From Epiperipatus broadwayi (Eukaryota > Onychophora > Udeonychophora > Euonychophora > Peripatidae): a stretch of 64,000 nucleotides of DNA. The stretch spans positions 906,001 to 970,000 of the forward strand of contig JAQFVV010000143.1 of assembly GCA_028023455.1 (NCBI GenBank), read 5' to 3'. The notes beneath the pieces are model-generated. The model was not told where the DNA came from, did no database searches, and worked only from the letters and a program-made list of their open reading frames with translations. A program made the translations under genes and the position numbers. This document shows positions 1-12,332 of the stretch, one piece after another; within the stretch, counting starts at the first letter, position 1, and every line of letters starts with the position of its first letter.

Positions 1-1026
<1,026 letters not shown>

Positions 1027-1028
<2 letters not shown>

Positions 1029-2279
1029 CATGGATGATATCATAATTTTTTTTAAATCACGCAAAGAATTTCCAACACTACAAAAAATATTAGATCAATA
1101 CTCATCTGAATTCAAACTAAAATTCAATCCTAATAAAACAGCAGCTTGGTTCATATATACAACCAAAACATATACTAAATACTTTCAAGGCAAACCCACT
1201 CCTTTTCTGGGATTTCCATTTCACTTGGGAACAAATGGTATGAGGCAAAACATATAAAACAAAATATTTGAATCCATAAACAAAATTTCAAACTCTTTAT
1301 CAAAAGCATACCTATCCATAAACTCAAAAATTCAATTATTCAACATGTTAATTACCACAAAAATAACATATTTTTCTCCAATAATAAATTTCTCTAAACA
1401 TTTCAAATCAAAAATATCATCATTATGCACTAAACTACTATGGGGACGCAAAGCTGTTGCAATATCTGCTAAATCTCTTAGCAAATCTACAAAAAACAAT
1501 GGTTTAGGACTGCACACTATTTACACATTTCATATACAGAAATCAATCAACATATTAGCATCAACAATAAGACAATTCCCTAAACTAAAATGTTTGCTCA
1601 CAATTACACCAACGGATACTCCACCTCGAAATTCACAGTATTTATCTTCACTAATACAAAGTGTCACAACAATATCTACTCAAATTAACATAGAAGCAAC
1701 ATATAAATATTCATACTGGCAAATTTACAAACTATTATACCCAGAAAATCCTGGGGACACACAAACAACAATGCTTGGAATTAGCAATTATCAATTATTG
1801 AAAAAATTCAAAAAATGGTCATTAGAACCAAAATATTTTGATTTTATATTAAAAATAAACCTTTATGCACTACCAACATCATATTTCCTTTGATACAGAC
1901 ATCTATATAAAAACATTGATCCTTTTTGCAATCTTTGCCACACAGCAGTAGAGACACAACAGCACATATTCTATTCATGCACAAGTTTATCTAATATACG
2001 CAAATTGTTAATAGAAACTTACCAAAGGAAAAATATATCATTAATAAACATATAAAATCTTTTAAAAAAAACGCTACCCCAACAATACAAGCAATAACTT
2101 TTTTACTATATGCATACTGGTGCACGAGATGCTCATTTACATTTGGTAACAATACAAGAAGACATCCAGCAACATTTACAAAAAAACTTCAACAAATAAA
2201 AGAGCAGGATTACAAAATTAGCACTCCAGACATTGCAGCAGCAACATGGTCACTCATAAGACAGCCATCAAACCTATAA
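1027..2279 (+). pseudogene. ORF2 C-terminal part: RT palm end, thumb and CCHC domain
   Basis: A single reading frame of about 417 codons runs from the YMDD box (1027-1038) to a stop at 2277-2279, interrupted by only three in-frame stops (1255, 1891 and 2053) and no frameshift that I can see. In order it shows YMDD followed by hydrophobic residues, an L-K-F-N-P-N-K block, a W-G-R motif with G-L-G-L near 1440-1515, and a CNLC...H....C zinc motif near 1926-1980. It ends with the tryptophan-rich tail that other family A copies share. The reverse transcriptase would copy the element's RNA at a nicked target. Endonuclease, fingers and the first palm motifs are missing, so the product is dead. The low mutation load suggests a fairly young insertion. 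Confidence 0.85.
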
Positions 2280-2435
2280 CAGAATAACCATCAAACAGAT
2301 TATTTAAAATGTAAAATACAATTGATTTTAAAATTTAGAACTTGTTCCAAAGTCCTACGATTGCCTATGTAGCAGGATGCAATCGTTTGTTGTAAAGAAT
2401 CTATGTAACATTTGTTTAATAAAATTCTTTGAAAC
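1027..2435 (+). mobile_element. LINE family A copy A1, 3' fragment (L1/Tx1-like)
   Basis: This 5'-truncated non-LTR retrotransposon starts at the RT catalytic box. It contains the end of ORF2 (to 2279) and about 155 bp of 3' UTR with an AATAAA-like signal near 2418, then runs into a (TAA)n array. The placement in the L1/Tx1 group rests on the GLKIN-type region after YMDD, the GLGL block and the C-terminal CX2CX8HX4C motif. No RNase H domain is seen, which argues against the I clade. Confidence 0.85.
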
Positions 2436-2500
<65 letters not shown>

Positions 2501-2522
2501 TATTATTATTATTATTATTATT
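2436..2522. repeat. (TAA)n followed by (TTA)n microsatellite
   Basis: About 22 TAA units are followed by about 7 TTA units, so the array is self-complementary and could fold back. It abuts the 3' end of copy A1 and mirrors the TAA array at its 5' edge. Confidence 0.95.
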
Positions 2523-3301
2523 AATAAAATATAGAATCCTCATAAAATACTGTTACTAGATAGATGGAAGATAAAGAAAAACAATCTCACATCAACAGGC
2601 ATTTGATTATTTAACAGTGTATAGCTAAATTTAATATTGTATTATTTATTTGTGTGCTTATTTGTAATTTAAAGCAAGATTGTTTAAAACTTTTTATTTA
2701 GAATTAATATTTAGGAATATTTCCTTTGCTACATTGTGTTTCATTGATCTTAGAATATTTTCCAGTCTCCATGATAGTGAATTGTTTTAATTTTATACTG
2801 TCTTATCACACAATAAAGGCAAACTTTATATTGTTTTCTATGAAGGCATTATTGTAATGCCACATATACTTTGTAAAATCATATATTAAAGAATTTGAGA
2901 TCTAAAAGTACCCATGTTTTTTATATATAATATAATAAAGTAGATTTACTTTGTAGAAATATATAATAAAATAATATAATCTGCATGTGAGAAACATGTT
3001 TGGTTAGAGATCAATAAAATTATAGTATAAAATAAAGATCAAATAAAACATTTAATTAGTATGTTTATGATAATCATTATAGAAGCACATTTATGCTTTC
3101 ATTGAATAACCTTCTTTAATATCTTTTGGTTTGTTTTATCAACACAGAATGTCCTGCTGTTTACATTTTTTTTATTTATATTATTATCATTAATATTTTA
3201 TCATTATTTCATATTTTATAAATAAAATATATTTATTTAAGTTAATTTGATTCTCATGTCTGATAATTTTCAAAATTCTAGTTATTTTTTTCTGCAGACC
3301 T
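2523..3301. other. AT-rich spacer
   Basis: No coding or structural signal is recognised. The last part may be the 5' UTR of the family B LINE that starts at 3302, but no boundary is visible. Confidence 0.5.
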
Positions 3302-4958
3302 ATGGGTGGAATACTACGTGTTAGTTGTAGCAATCTAATTTTTGAAAAATAATTAAAAATTAATTGCAAAAAGTGTGGAAATAAGTTTTATTTAACATGT
3401 ATTGATACTGACTCAATAGGTGGATAGAAATATGATGACGGATTAATTGATCTTACATGTGATAAATGTAAAAAACAATTTCCTATTTTATAAAATTAAA
3501 TGGCTGATCAAGTCAAATAGGATAATGGATATCATAATATAAAACATTTAACCGTTAAAGTAAGAATGAAAATTTGAATATTTCATTAGTTAATATTAAT
3601 ACTAATTGTAATGGAATATGTCAGTTTGTTTTTTCTGATATTACTAATGAAAAATTGTCTATAACTTCTGCAGTTTGTTCTAGAATATTTCATGGAAAAT
3701 ATCTAAAATTAACCTCAATTGATTTAAATATGCTTAGATTGAATGGGAATAATTGTTATCTATGCCCTGATTGTATTGAAATAGACTTTGAACTGACCCA
3801 GTTAAAAGAGAAAGTTAATTTTGGTAACTGAGTCTGATATTTTTGATAATGAAGAAAATATTACATTAAAAAATTCTTCAAATGATACATTTAATTTGGA
3901 GCCAGAAATAATAGGATCTATCAATAATAGCAATTATTATCTACATTCTAAATATTTCGATGATCAGGAATGTTGTAAAGAAACTCCTTTAAGTGTTAAA
4001 TTATATTCTCTCTCATGTAATTAGGATTGAACTTATTTTTGAAAAAGAAAATTAAGGATATATTGGGGGGGGGGGGAGATAATATACTCAAAATTATAAT
4101 AAATCTGAGAATATTAATAGTACTCCTACACCAAGTAATTTAATAGTGGCATCTATAATCAATAAAATAAAAAAGAATAAATCTTTACTACCTAAAAAGA
4201 AACAAATCAAAATTCTAACTAAGAAGGATAATAACAATACAAATAGTCAACTATCTAACAAAAACTTTATTGGAAGGAAAGAAGAAAGTAAGAAAACAGA
4301 TATTGAAATTAATTCTAATAATAACATTGAAAAATTTCATAATAAAAGTGAATATCAAAATAAAACTTTACAATCCTGGGCTGATACAGTTAAATTCTCT
4401 GCTGGCAATTATAGTAATAAGAATGAAGCTGATATAATGAATAATATAAATGAAAACAATCCTGTTTTCATACAAAGAAATGATTCTGAATCATCTATAA
4501 AATCAATTAACAATGATAATGAAGCCAGCAATGGTGATGATTTTACTATAGTATCATAAATAAAAAAAGAAAATGTATAATGGATACTTAGATTGGACAT
4601 AATATATTAATGGTAAAACCAAGAATAATTTATAGTAAATTTTTCATAACAAGAATTGATATGGCAATGACTGAAAAAGATGTCAGTAAGTATTTAACAA
4701 ACAAACTTAATACATCAATTGTATGTTATAAGTTAAAATCAGAACACAAAAAAATATGCTTTTTTTTATATATCAATAGTTATAAATCCAGAACTTTGGC
4801 TTGTTGGTTCAGTATTAGTGCCCTACTATAGTAGACTACAAAATGAATCAGCACTAACAAATGGTGATAATAATACTTCTAAAAATGAAATTGTACCAAT
4901 AGTCTTAAATAATAATTTCTCACATATATATACTATTGAAGATAGAGATAATGGCTAA
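3302..4958 (+). pseudogene. Family B ORF1: two PHD-like zinc fingers and RRM-like C-terminus
   Basis: The ATG at 3302 opens a frame with a PHD-like finger, broken by stops: CKKC near 3367, a K-F-Y-L-T-C block where PHD fingers have a His, and CDKC near 3460. A second finger lies at about 3600-3780 (CNGIC, CSRIFH, CYLCPDC). A lysine- and asparagine-rich middle follows (4146-4559). The C-terminal part (4610-4958) looks like the RRM-like domain of LINE ORF1 proteins and includes an N-P-E-L-W block shared with the copy at 35.8 kb. ORF1p of such elements binds the element RNA. At least three frame changes and several stops disable it. The final stop, TAA at 4956-4958, overlaps the ORF2 start. Confidence 0.75.
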
Positions 4959-7597
4959 TAAAAAGTATTTAAACATCTATTTATGAAATGTTAGAGATCT
5001 GCATAATAAACTATGTACAATTAAACATAAAATTTTAACAGAAAGTTATGATATTATTTGTCTAACAGAAACGTGGATAAATGAGAACGTATATGATAAA
5101 AAATTTGTAGCTAATAGATATAAAATATACAGATGTGACAGACCATTAGATATTGCTTTTTGAGGAAGAGGTACATTAATTGCAATCAAGAATCATATTG
5201 GTTATAAAGATATATTTTCTGAATTTTCATTTGATGTACTATGGGTGGAAATTGAGTTATATACTTCTAAATTATTATTGGGTAATGATTTCTGGTTTAT
5301 CATGAAATACATATATTGGTGATTATTTATCTTTTCAACATATGTATGTTTAAGTGTATCAGTGTTATTAGATGGAGTGGAAAGTGGTGGGTCGTGTGAA
5401 AGTCTGTGCTCATACCCTAATATTAATATATCACATAAATTTTTGAAAGCAAACACTTGACTCCTTCCTCATTACATATAGACATTGTATTGTCATTATG
5501 GGAGATTGGAATATTTACTATAAAAATAATAATGATAACTTTAAATGTAATCAATTAATACAACTACTTAAGCTTCTGGGCTTAAAGCAGGTAAATGATA
5601 TATGTAATAAAAATGATTACACATTAGACCTAATAATTACTAGTAGTCTATCTATTAGTATCCAAAAATGTGAATATTCTTTAGTGACTGAAAATGTTCA
5701 TTATACTGCAACTGAAATTGAATTATCTCTAAACTGTAAACTTATGAAACAACAATACAATCTAAAAGAAATTATACTAAAGGCATTATTTTGTCTTGTA
5801 TACAACAGTTAAAAATACTAATTGGGAAGATATATATAATTGCAATGATGTATCAAAAGCTGTAGAAATTTTTCAAAAATTATTTCTTAATAATATAGAA
5901 AAATTCATTCCTCTAAAAACTATCAGATCTAACAAATATCCTAAGTGGCTCTCTAGAAAGCTTATAAGATGCATTAAAAGAAAAAACAACATTTTTATTC
6001 TTTATATAAAAAATATAAAGACATAATGTATCTAAATAATTTTAAAAATTATCGATCATTAATTAAAAAACTGGAAAAACAAGATTATAGTTTATACATG
6101 GAAAATATAATAATATTTTCAATGAACCAAATAAATTTTGGGATATTATGAAAGTCCACATAAAAATCTACAATTCAGTAACTACATATATTGAACCTGA
6201 TAAATTCTGAAATATTTCTCTTGCCAAAAGGAAGATACTGATAGAAATTCACATAAATATCCTTTTATAGATGTTTTAAATAATGATACCATATTAAACA
6301 TAAATAACATAAATGCTGGAAAAATCATAAATACTATTAACACTGGCATTAGTATATATATTCAACCAAATATTAAAATATCACTATTTCCTGAGTGTTG
6401 AAAAATATCAAAAATAATTCCAATTTATAAATCAGAAACTTACTCTTCTACCAGTATGTGCAAAACTATTTGAAAAAATAATTTATTATAGAATCATACA
6501 CCAATTGAAATTTTTTTTTCCATCATCCATACATGGATTTATTCCTGGATACTCAATAGAAATACATTTATTACATATTTCAAATGCTATATTACAAGAT
6601 CTCAAATATCAATTTGATGCCATTTACTTTGATAGAGTAGATCATGGGACTCGTTTGTTAAAAGCAAATACCATGGGTTTATCCACTATTCTCCTAAAAC
6701 TTTTAAATTCATTTCTTACAAATAGGAATAACTAAATATATATATTGATGAATCTTCAACTATGACTTTCTATAAATATGGAATTCCACAGGGAAGTATT
6801 TGTAGTTCTATTCTTTTTGACATTTATACATCTGATTTATCTATGATAAATGAAAAAAATATTTTATGTGCTGATGATATCAAGATATTTGTAGAAATCA
6901 GAAATGAAAATGATCCTAAAATATTGTAATGTTATGCTAATGGCTTTGCTTAATAGTGTGAAGCTAATAACATGAAAATAAATCCAACCAAATGTAATAT
7001 AGTATCTTATTCCAAAAAAACCATGATTAATATGGCTTATTATGAAATATATTAATGGTAGTAGAATATCTAGAAATAATATTCATAAAGATTTGGGTAT
7101 TACCTTTACCAATAATTTCTCTTTTAACAATTACATTCAGATAGCAATAAATAAATCCTATAAAATTATGGATTTAATATTAAGATTAAATATTAAACTC
7201 AAATTAGAAACCACAAGCTACTTTTAATACATTGATAATACCAGTTCTGCATTATGGATCTGTAATATGGAATAATCACAATTATTCAACAGTGAACAAA
7301 CTTAAAAAAATTCAAAATAAATATTATAGATACATTCATGATAAATAAAACTTAAATGAAAACTATAATATGTGCAATAGAAAATTAATAGCAGATATGG
7401 TGTTTTTACTTAAATTAATAAATGACAAAATAACATCAGAATATATGACAAATAAAATTTCTCTCAGAATATCAACTTTTAAATCTAGAAATAAATATTT
7501 ATTTTATTTACAAATATTAAAAAGAATGACATATTGCCTAATTTACAAATTAAAAATGGAATATAACAAATTCAATGCGGTAGGGTTTTCCATTTAA
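4951..7597 (+). pseudogene. Family B ORF2: APE endonuclease and reverse transcriptase
   Basis: The ATG at 4951 overlaps the ORF1 stop (ATGGCTAA). The endonuclease shows an N-V-R-D-L start, the T-E-T-W box near 5070 and a G-D-W-N box near 5500. RT fingers follow, then motif A (I-Y-F-D, about 6622), motif B (G-I-P-Q-G-S, 6780-6797) and motif C (C-A-D-D, about 6868, the YADD box with Tyr changed to Cys). The C-terminal tail ends at 7597. Stops and frameshifts occur throughout, for example at 4984 and near 6734. The protein would nick DNA and prime cDNA synthesis on the element RNA. The relatives are the Jockey/CR1 group; no RNase H is seen. Confidence 0.8.
5287..5480. repeat. Unrelated segment replacing part of the B1 endonuclease; core also near 48.77 kb
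   Basis: In copy B2 about 105 bases separate the L-L-L-G-N block from the G-D-L-N block. Here about 195 bases of non-endonuclease sequence sit in that place. A stretch from CTGGTT at 5292 over roughly 57 bases resembles 48764-48820, including a shared ATTTATCTTTT. This suggests a small dispersed repeat, perhaps a SINE, inserted with loss of target. The match is imperfect and judged by eye. Confidence 0.4.
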
Positions 7598-7769
7598 ATG
7601 AAAGACAATTTTAAAATAAACTTAAAGATATGTTATGTAAGGAACACCTATAGATAAATACATATACATTATTTTATTACTACTGTAAATAGTTATGGCT
7701 ACTAAGCTATTATTTACAAATAAATGGATTGAATTATTATTATGTTTCAATGATAAGTTTTATTTGTTT

Positions 7770-8000
7770 TAGAGAGTTACAAGAGTTTTACATAGCTTGT
7801 ATTGTTGTGTTTGCATGTGCAATCTGTAGTTGTAGGTTTATACAAATAAAAGTTGATTTATTAGTTTACATAGCATTGCAGGAATTTTTACATACTGTGG
7901 ATTAGTCACAAGGGTTTTACATAACTTGGATGACTGTGGTTTAATGGGAAATCCATAAATGTAGGTTTATATATGTAAAAGTTGATTTATTGATGTCCAT
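7770..8000 (+). repeat. Two diverged ~115-130-bp tandem units, inverted copy at 21.7-21.95 kb
   Basis: Two units share AGTTACAAGAGTTTTACATA-like, TGTAGGTTTAT and AAAAGTTGATTTATT blocks. The reverse complement of the same unit occurs twice at 21690-21950. The next stretch here (8060-8205) matches 20620-20990 in direct orientation. A larger element with inverted, internally repeated ends would explain the mixture of orientations. Confidence 0.65.
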
Positions 8001-8059
8001 TTGATCATAACCAAGTTAGCAAGCTCTAGTTTTTTACGCTCCAAAAGTACTCAGAATCT

Positions 8060-8205
8060 AAGCCTGGCAATGTAAAAACCTTATCATGATATACTTTTTT
8101 CAATTTCTAATGAGTTGATAATTAATTAATAATTTTGTCTTACATTTTCCATTCAAATTTCAATTAAAATCAAATTACCAAACGATAATTTTAGAAAACA
8201 ATATG
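8060..8205 (+). repeat. Dispersed repeat, also at 20.62-20.99 kb
   Basis: Blocks such as TTCAATTAAAATCAA and a CTGGCAATGTAAAAACC-like stretch recur in the same orientation at 20.62-20.72 and 20.92-20.99 kb. No coding content is seen. Confidence 0.55.
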
Positions 8206-10502
8206 ACTAATCTTTCTTATTGCATTGCCAAATATATATCGTATAATACTAAATCATCCATGCACTTTATTACTGTTACACAATGTTTTATTTACCACCC
8301 TCCTTTGCAGTTTACAGTTTTGATTGTCCTAGCAATCTTCTTCAGAATTCCAACATAATACAAACATATGAATATAAATATACATAAACATATAATTTAC
8401 ATTCTATATAATGAAACAGTAAGATTTGCTTTACAAATCTTTGTTTCATCTTCTCTCACTTTTTTCCTACCCTCATATCCTAGTTTAAACCTCAATTTAT
8501 CATAGTGTGCCTGTACTGCCGCTTGTTTGCCAAAATCCCGCCTAAATTAGATCACGAATGTATAAATGCTCATGATATATATAATTTCAAAACCCTAACA
8601 TTAATAATTTATTAATTGCGAGTATGTGCATGTATACATATTCATTTTAAAAAGTAGATCATATAAGTAAATTCACACACATACTGTGATAATATATTTT
8701 AAAACTTAAATAAAAATAATAGTTTCGTTATTTAAAGTTATTTTGTTTAAATCTATTTATTTTAGAAATATTACATTTGTAATATTTGTTTTCTTTTAAT
8801 AAAATAATATTTAACTTTAAATAGATTTAAACATTTAGAATTTAAAAGTAAATAATTTTGTTGTTTTTAGATTTATAAGAATCACGCCACAAATTTTATG
8901 TAAAAAGTAAATAAGGGTTGGGAAGAGAACAACAGGCTTAATTAGTTAAATTTTGTAAAATTCATTAATTGGTGGTTTGAATATTTTGCCAGCAAGATAA
9001 ACAATAATGTCCACTCAGGCATTTTTAATTAAAATAAGTTAAAACCAAATTCTAATCCGAATATCTTAAAAGTAAAATTTAATTATAAAATGCCTGCTTT
9101 CAGATGTTCGGATAAGTATAGCTGTTATTTTTCCATTTTTTTTTTTTTTTTGGTTCTAGATTGACCACTGCAGGGTAGTTCTATTATAAGCTACCTTGGT
9201 ATATATAGAGCCAGTTTTATTAATTGATATGCTATGCTTATGCTTATTCTATGCTTGTCTATTCTGATGCTGATTCTATTCTGACTCAGAGTTGTTCTTA
9301 GTTAAATAAATTTTTGAGTTATTATTTTAAATTTATTCCGTTGAAGTAGCAGCTGAATATACTATTTTGAGAGTTTAATACAGCTGAATATAATGAAACT
9401 ATATCATTAGAGAAATTCGTAAAATACCAGCCTTTGTCTATTGAAAGCAGAATGTCTAAGTAGAAGCCAGCGAGAAGACTTTCTTCCTTCTTGAAATGGT
9501 CATTCCTGTGTCATCATACCATCAGATGCCCGAGACCTATTGTAAACTGCCTCTACTGCTGAAATGTATAAATTTGATCATGGACCAAAAAGCTGCCACA
9601 TCAAAATCAATGCTGTGTAACTTTCATTAAAGCCTCCTATTAAAGTCAACCAGAGAAAACAAAAATGTGCACAAACTGCCCAATTTATATGAGGTAACCT
9701 CAATTAATCCAAGAGCTCTTGTATTGTATTATATTTCTCTTTAATGATAGCTAAATTTTAAATGTATTTTTATTATAAAACTGCATAATTCTATAAAATA
9801 TTTCTAATCTCATTTGTGTGCTTTTTTCTCTATCCTTGGGTTGATATTTTATATATTTGCTAATTTATTTTTATGTCTTTTATTATAGTATGTGCTTAGA
9901 TGGTCATTGAATGAGCAAATTATTTCTTTTCCCTTTTATTAATATGCTGCCATATTAGTGCAGATAAATTGTATAATTGACCCCCTATTAAATGTCTTAT
10001 AAAAGCATTCATTCGAGGGCTACTTTATTTCATATTTTATTAATCTTTTAAATAATTGTCTTTTTGGAAAGGTAGATTTTCATTTTTTTTATATAATGTG
10101 AGGATATGTGCAAAATTGATAAGTGTACTATATAATATAGAGAAATGTATGATTACATATAATCTTATGAATCGCTTTTTAATCATGCATTCCCCTCCAT
10201 TTTTCTTATTTTAAAATAACTTATTTTATTGTATTTATAATGTAATTTGTGAGCTGTAAAAGTTGAGGTCAAGAATGTATAGACCTTCTTAAAATTATTT
10301 AGGAATTGGTTAAGCATTTTTGCTTACTTAGTTACCCCCTTCTATATATTCATTTATGCTTTATATTGTGTGTTACCCATGTAGGCTTATGAGTTGTTTT
10401 GAGTTCTACTCTGATTTTCTCCAAGGATTTACAGCTCAGGTCTTTCCCTCTTTTTCTTGTGGTTTCCAGTTAGGGTATGTGCTAGAAAGCCATACCTGGG
10501 AA
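8206..10502. other. AT-rich DNA with a nested palindrome at 8745-8832
   Basis: No gene is recognised. Within it, 15-base arms at 8745-8759 and 8818-8832 are exact reverse complements, and a 9-base pair of arms at 8766-8774 and 8779-8787 lies inside them. The stretch at 9190-9350, with TATATATAGAG and a later TTAAATAAA, is vaguely LTR-like, but no partner LTR or retroviral-type coding sequence is present. Confidence 0.5.
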
Positions 10503-10710
10503 TTTTATGCCTAAGTTACCCAGCCATGAATATGATGCCAGACTTGGACTGATTGTGACAAAACCATCCCCAGGACCCAAGGTGAGATGACATACCATCT
10601 GCTTTATTTTATGCCTAAGTCACCCAGCCATGAATATGATGCCAGACTCGGACTGATTGTGACAAAACCTTCCCCAGGACCCATGGTGAGATGACATCCC
10701 ATCTGCTTTA
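10503..10710 (+). repeat. Tandem duplication, 2 x 104 bp
   Basis: Two directly adjacent copies (10503-10606 and 10607-10710) differ at only about five positions. Each begins with TTTTATGCCTAAGT, and a third TTTTAT follows the array. The high identity marks a recent duplication. There is no open reading frame of note. Confidence 0.9.
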
Positions 10711-11395
10711 TTTTATTTATCATTTTATTTTATAAAGCAACATGGTTTCAATGCATCACACTTCATCCTGTACATTAATCCTTCACTGGCACCACCAATC
10801 TCTTTTAATATTAAATGTTTAATATTTCATTCAATTACTCATGTTTTAATCACTTCCATACCTCTAGCTCAGTGAGTTTTTGTTTGCATTATTTTTGACA
10901 TCACTATAAGTTCTTTTCTCAAATATTAAATATGAAATTGAATTAAGCAAACACTTATTATATTCACTGCAGGCCTTGTATATTTTGAAATCAACCTTGC
11001 TTAAGCACATTATTATGATATTATCTTGCATTAACTTGAGATATAAGAGAGTATAAATAAATTAACAAGCCATTAATGTAATTTCTAAATGGCACTTCAT
11101 TAAATTTATTTCAAATCTATATTTTAATGAGGGAACAGTATGGTCTGGCTTATACAGACAATGCCATCTTTATATTGTTAAGTAAATAAACTTATGTAAT
11201 TTTAGTAACTTATTTTGAATATATTTATTTATTTTCTGTGATCCACACCATTACTTCGATCTATTTCACATTTTATATATATATTTTGTGCCATCCATAG
11301 TCATTAGTTAGCGAACTTAAAAAGTATTGTAATATAGAGTCTCTTGCTTTTCCCTGATTACCAGCACCAGCAAAAAACTATGCTATTAGTAGCAT
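10711..11395. other. AT-rich spacer
   Basis: No gene, RNA or repeat structure is recognised here. Confidence 0.5.
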
Positions 11396-11530
11396 CAGAT
11401 GTATTATTATATAGGTGGTGCTGTGGAGTATAGATTTGGATTTGAACTTGGGATTTCTGGGAGGCAACTCCTAGAGTGTTGAGTTTCGTGTCTGGGCTTT
11501 GAATTTGTTAACAAGATACATGATTCTGAC
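11396..11530 (-). repeat. tRNA-like SINE candidate
   Basis: On the minus strand, AAGTTCAAATCC (about 11443-11454) resembles a Pol III B box. Just upstream a GAAACTC...GAGTT arrangement could be an anticodon-arm remnant. The whole is GC-richer than its surroundings. A clear A box and a poly(A) or repeat tail were not found, so this may be an old SINE head or chance. Confidence 0.35.
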
Positions 11531-11971
11531 CGTTACAATATACGTCTTATAATCATCATATGTTTATTACCTTTTAAATATATATTTTTTACCATTTTTT
11601 ACATTCTATATTTATTAATTAAAACCTCTTATAAACATATATACTCTTTTTTATTCTTTATTTTATTTTACTCTTATTACTCTTTAAATACTTACCTCTA
11701 ACTTAATATCTTTTATATTTTACATCATTATTATTCATTTTACTAACAATCAATAATTTATAATTTATTTTAATCTATAATATTATTATTTTAAACACAT
11801 TTTAATCCACCTTTTATTTATATCTCCTAACTTCAACTTCTAAATTCAAATTTTAAAAATTTATCATTATACTTTTAGGGGCTCCCTCATTAAATTTTAC
11901 ACTTATATTATTAGCAGCTCCCTCTTCCTATTTTTTATATAACTAAATTTTTAATCTTTTTATTTTTTACT
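11531..11971. other. T-rich spacer, possibly 3' UTR of the minus-strand Penelope element
   Basis: This lies downstream of the GIY-YIG stop at 11972 on the minus strand. It is extremely AT-rich, and two similar G-C-T-C-C-C-T-C blocks occur near 11881 and 11918. Nothing further can be assigned. Confidence 0.4.
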
Positions 11972-12332
11972 TTATATTAAAAAAAATTTCTGGCCTAAAT
12001 CTCTATTCAAAACTGGCTTAATATTATTAATATAAATAGCCTCTTTTATTTTTCTATCCCTTTTATTATCAGTAAATTGTATCATCCTTATACAACCCTT
12101 TTCAAACTCATGCCCTGTTTCTAATATATGTAAATATATTGATGAAATTTTATCATATTTATGCTGTAATAGTCTTCTATATATTGAATTTTTTGTTTCT
12201 CATACATAATTTACTTTTATATTATTAATTTGACATTTTTTACAAATAATCTCATATATTCCATTTATTTCATTATGTAAATTTTTATTTAATATATCAA
12301 GCACATAGTTCTTCTTTTCAAAATAGTTCATA
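11972..12332 (-). pseudogene. Penelope-like element GIY-YIG endonuclease domain
   Basis: On the minus strand the frame reads G-I-Y-E-I-I-C-K-K-C, then Y-V-stop-E-T-K where the family has YxGxT, then R-R-L-L-Q-H, a second H-x-x-x-x-G-H block, and K-E-A-I-Y-I with P-V-L-N-R before the stop at 11972-11974. This order is that of the GIY-YIG endonuclease found C-terminal to the reverse transcriptase in Penelope-like elements. The GIY, YxGxT, Arg, Glu and Asn positions can all be seen. A single stop sits at the Gly of YVGET (probably GGA to TGA). It is probably the end of the element whose RT lies at 13725-14191, now separated by a palindromic insertion. Confidence 0.8.

Larger units (their letters stand above)
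3302..7741 (+). mobile_element. LINE family B copy B1 (Jockey/CR1-like), nearly full length
   Basis: This non-LTR retrotransposon of about 4.4 kb carries a two-finger ORF1 and an ORF2 with APE endonuclease and RT. Both ORFs carry several stops and frameshifts. Its 3' end (ACAAATAAAT...GAATT then ATTATTATG, about 7718-7741) matches the end of the minus-strand copy at 31.86 kb. A run of about 12 G at 4065-4076 breaks ORF1. Part of the endonuclease (5287-5480) is replaced by unrelated sequence. Confidence 0.85.

Noticed and set aside
2355-2543. Frame of poly-Asn and poly-Tyr on the minus strand
   Set aside because: It is a translation of the (TAA)n-(TTA)n microsatellite, not a gene.
9100-9350. 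LTR-like stretch with TATA-like and AATAAA-like words
   Set aside because: No second copy, no clear TG/CA ends, no primer binding site and no gag or pol nearby.
10503-10710. CRISPR-like or satellite array
   Set aside because: Only two directly adjacent 104-bp copies without spacers, in eukaryotic DNA.
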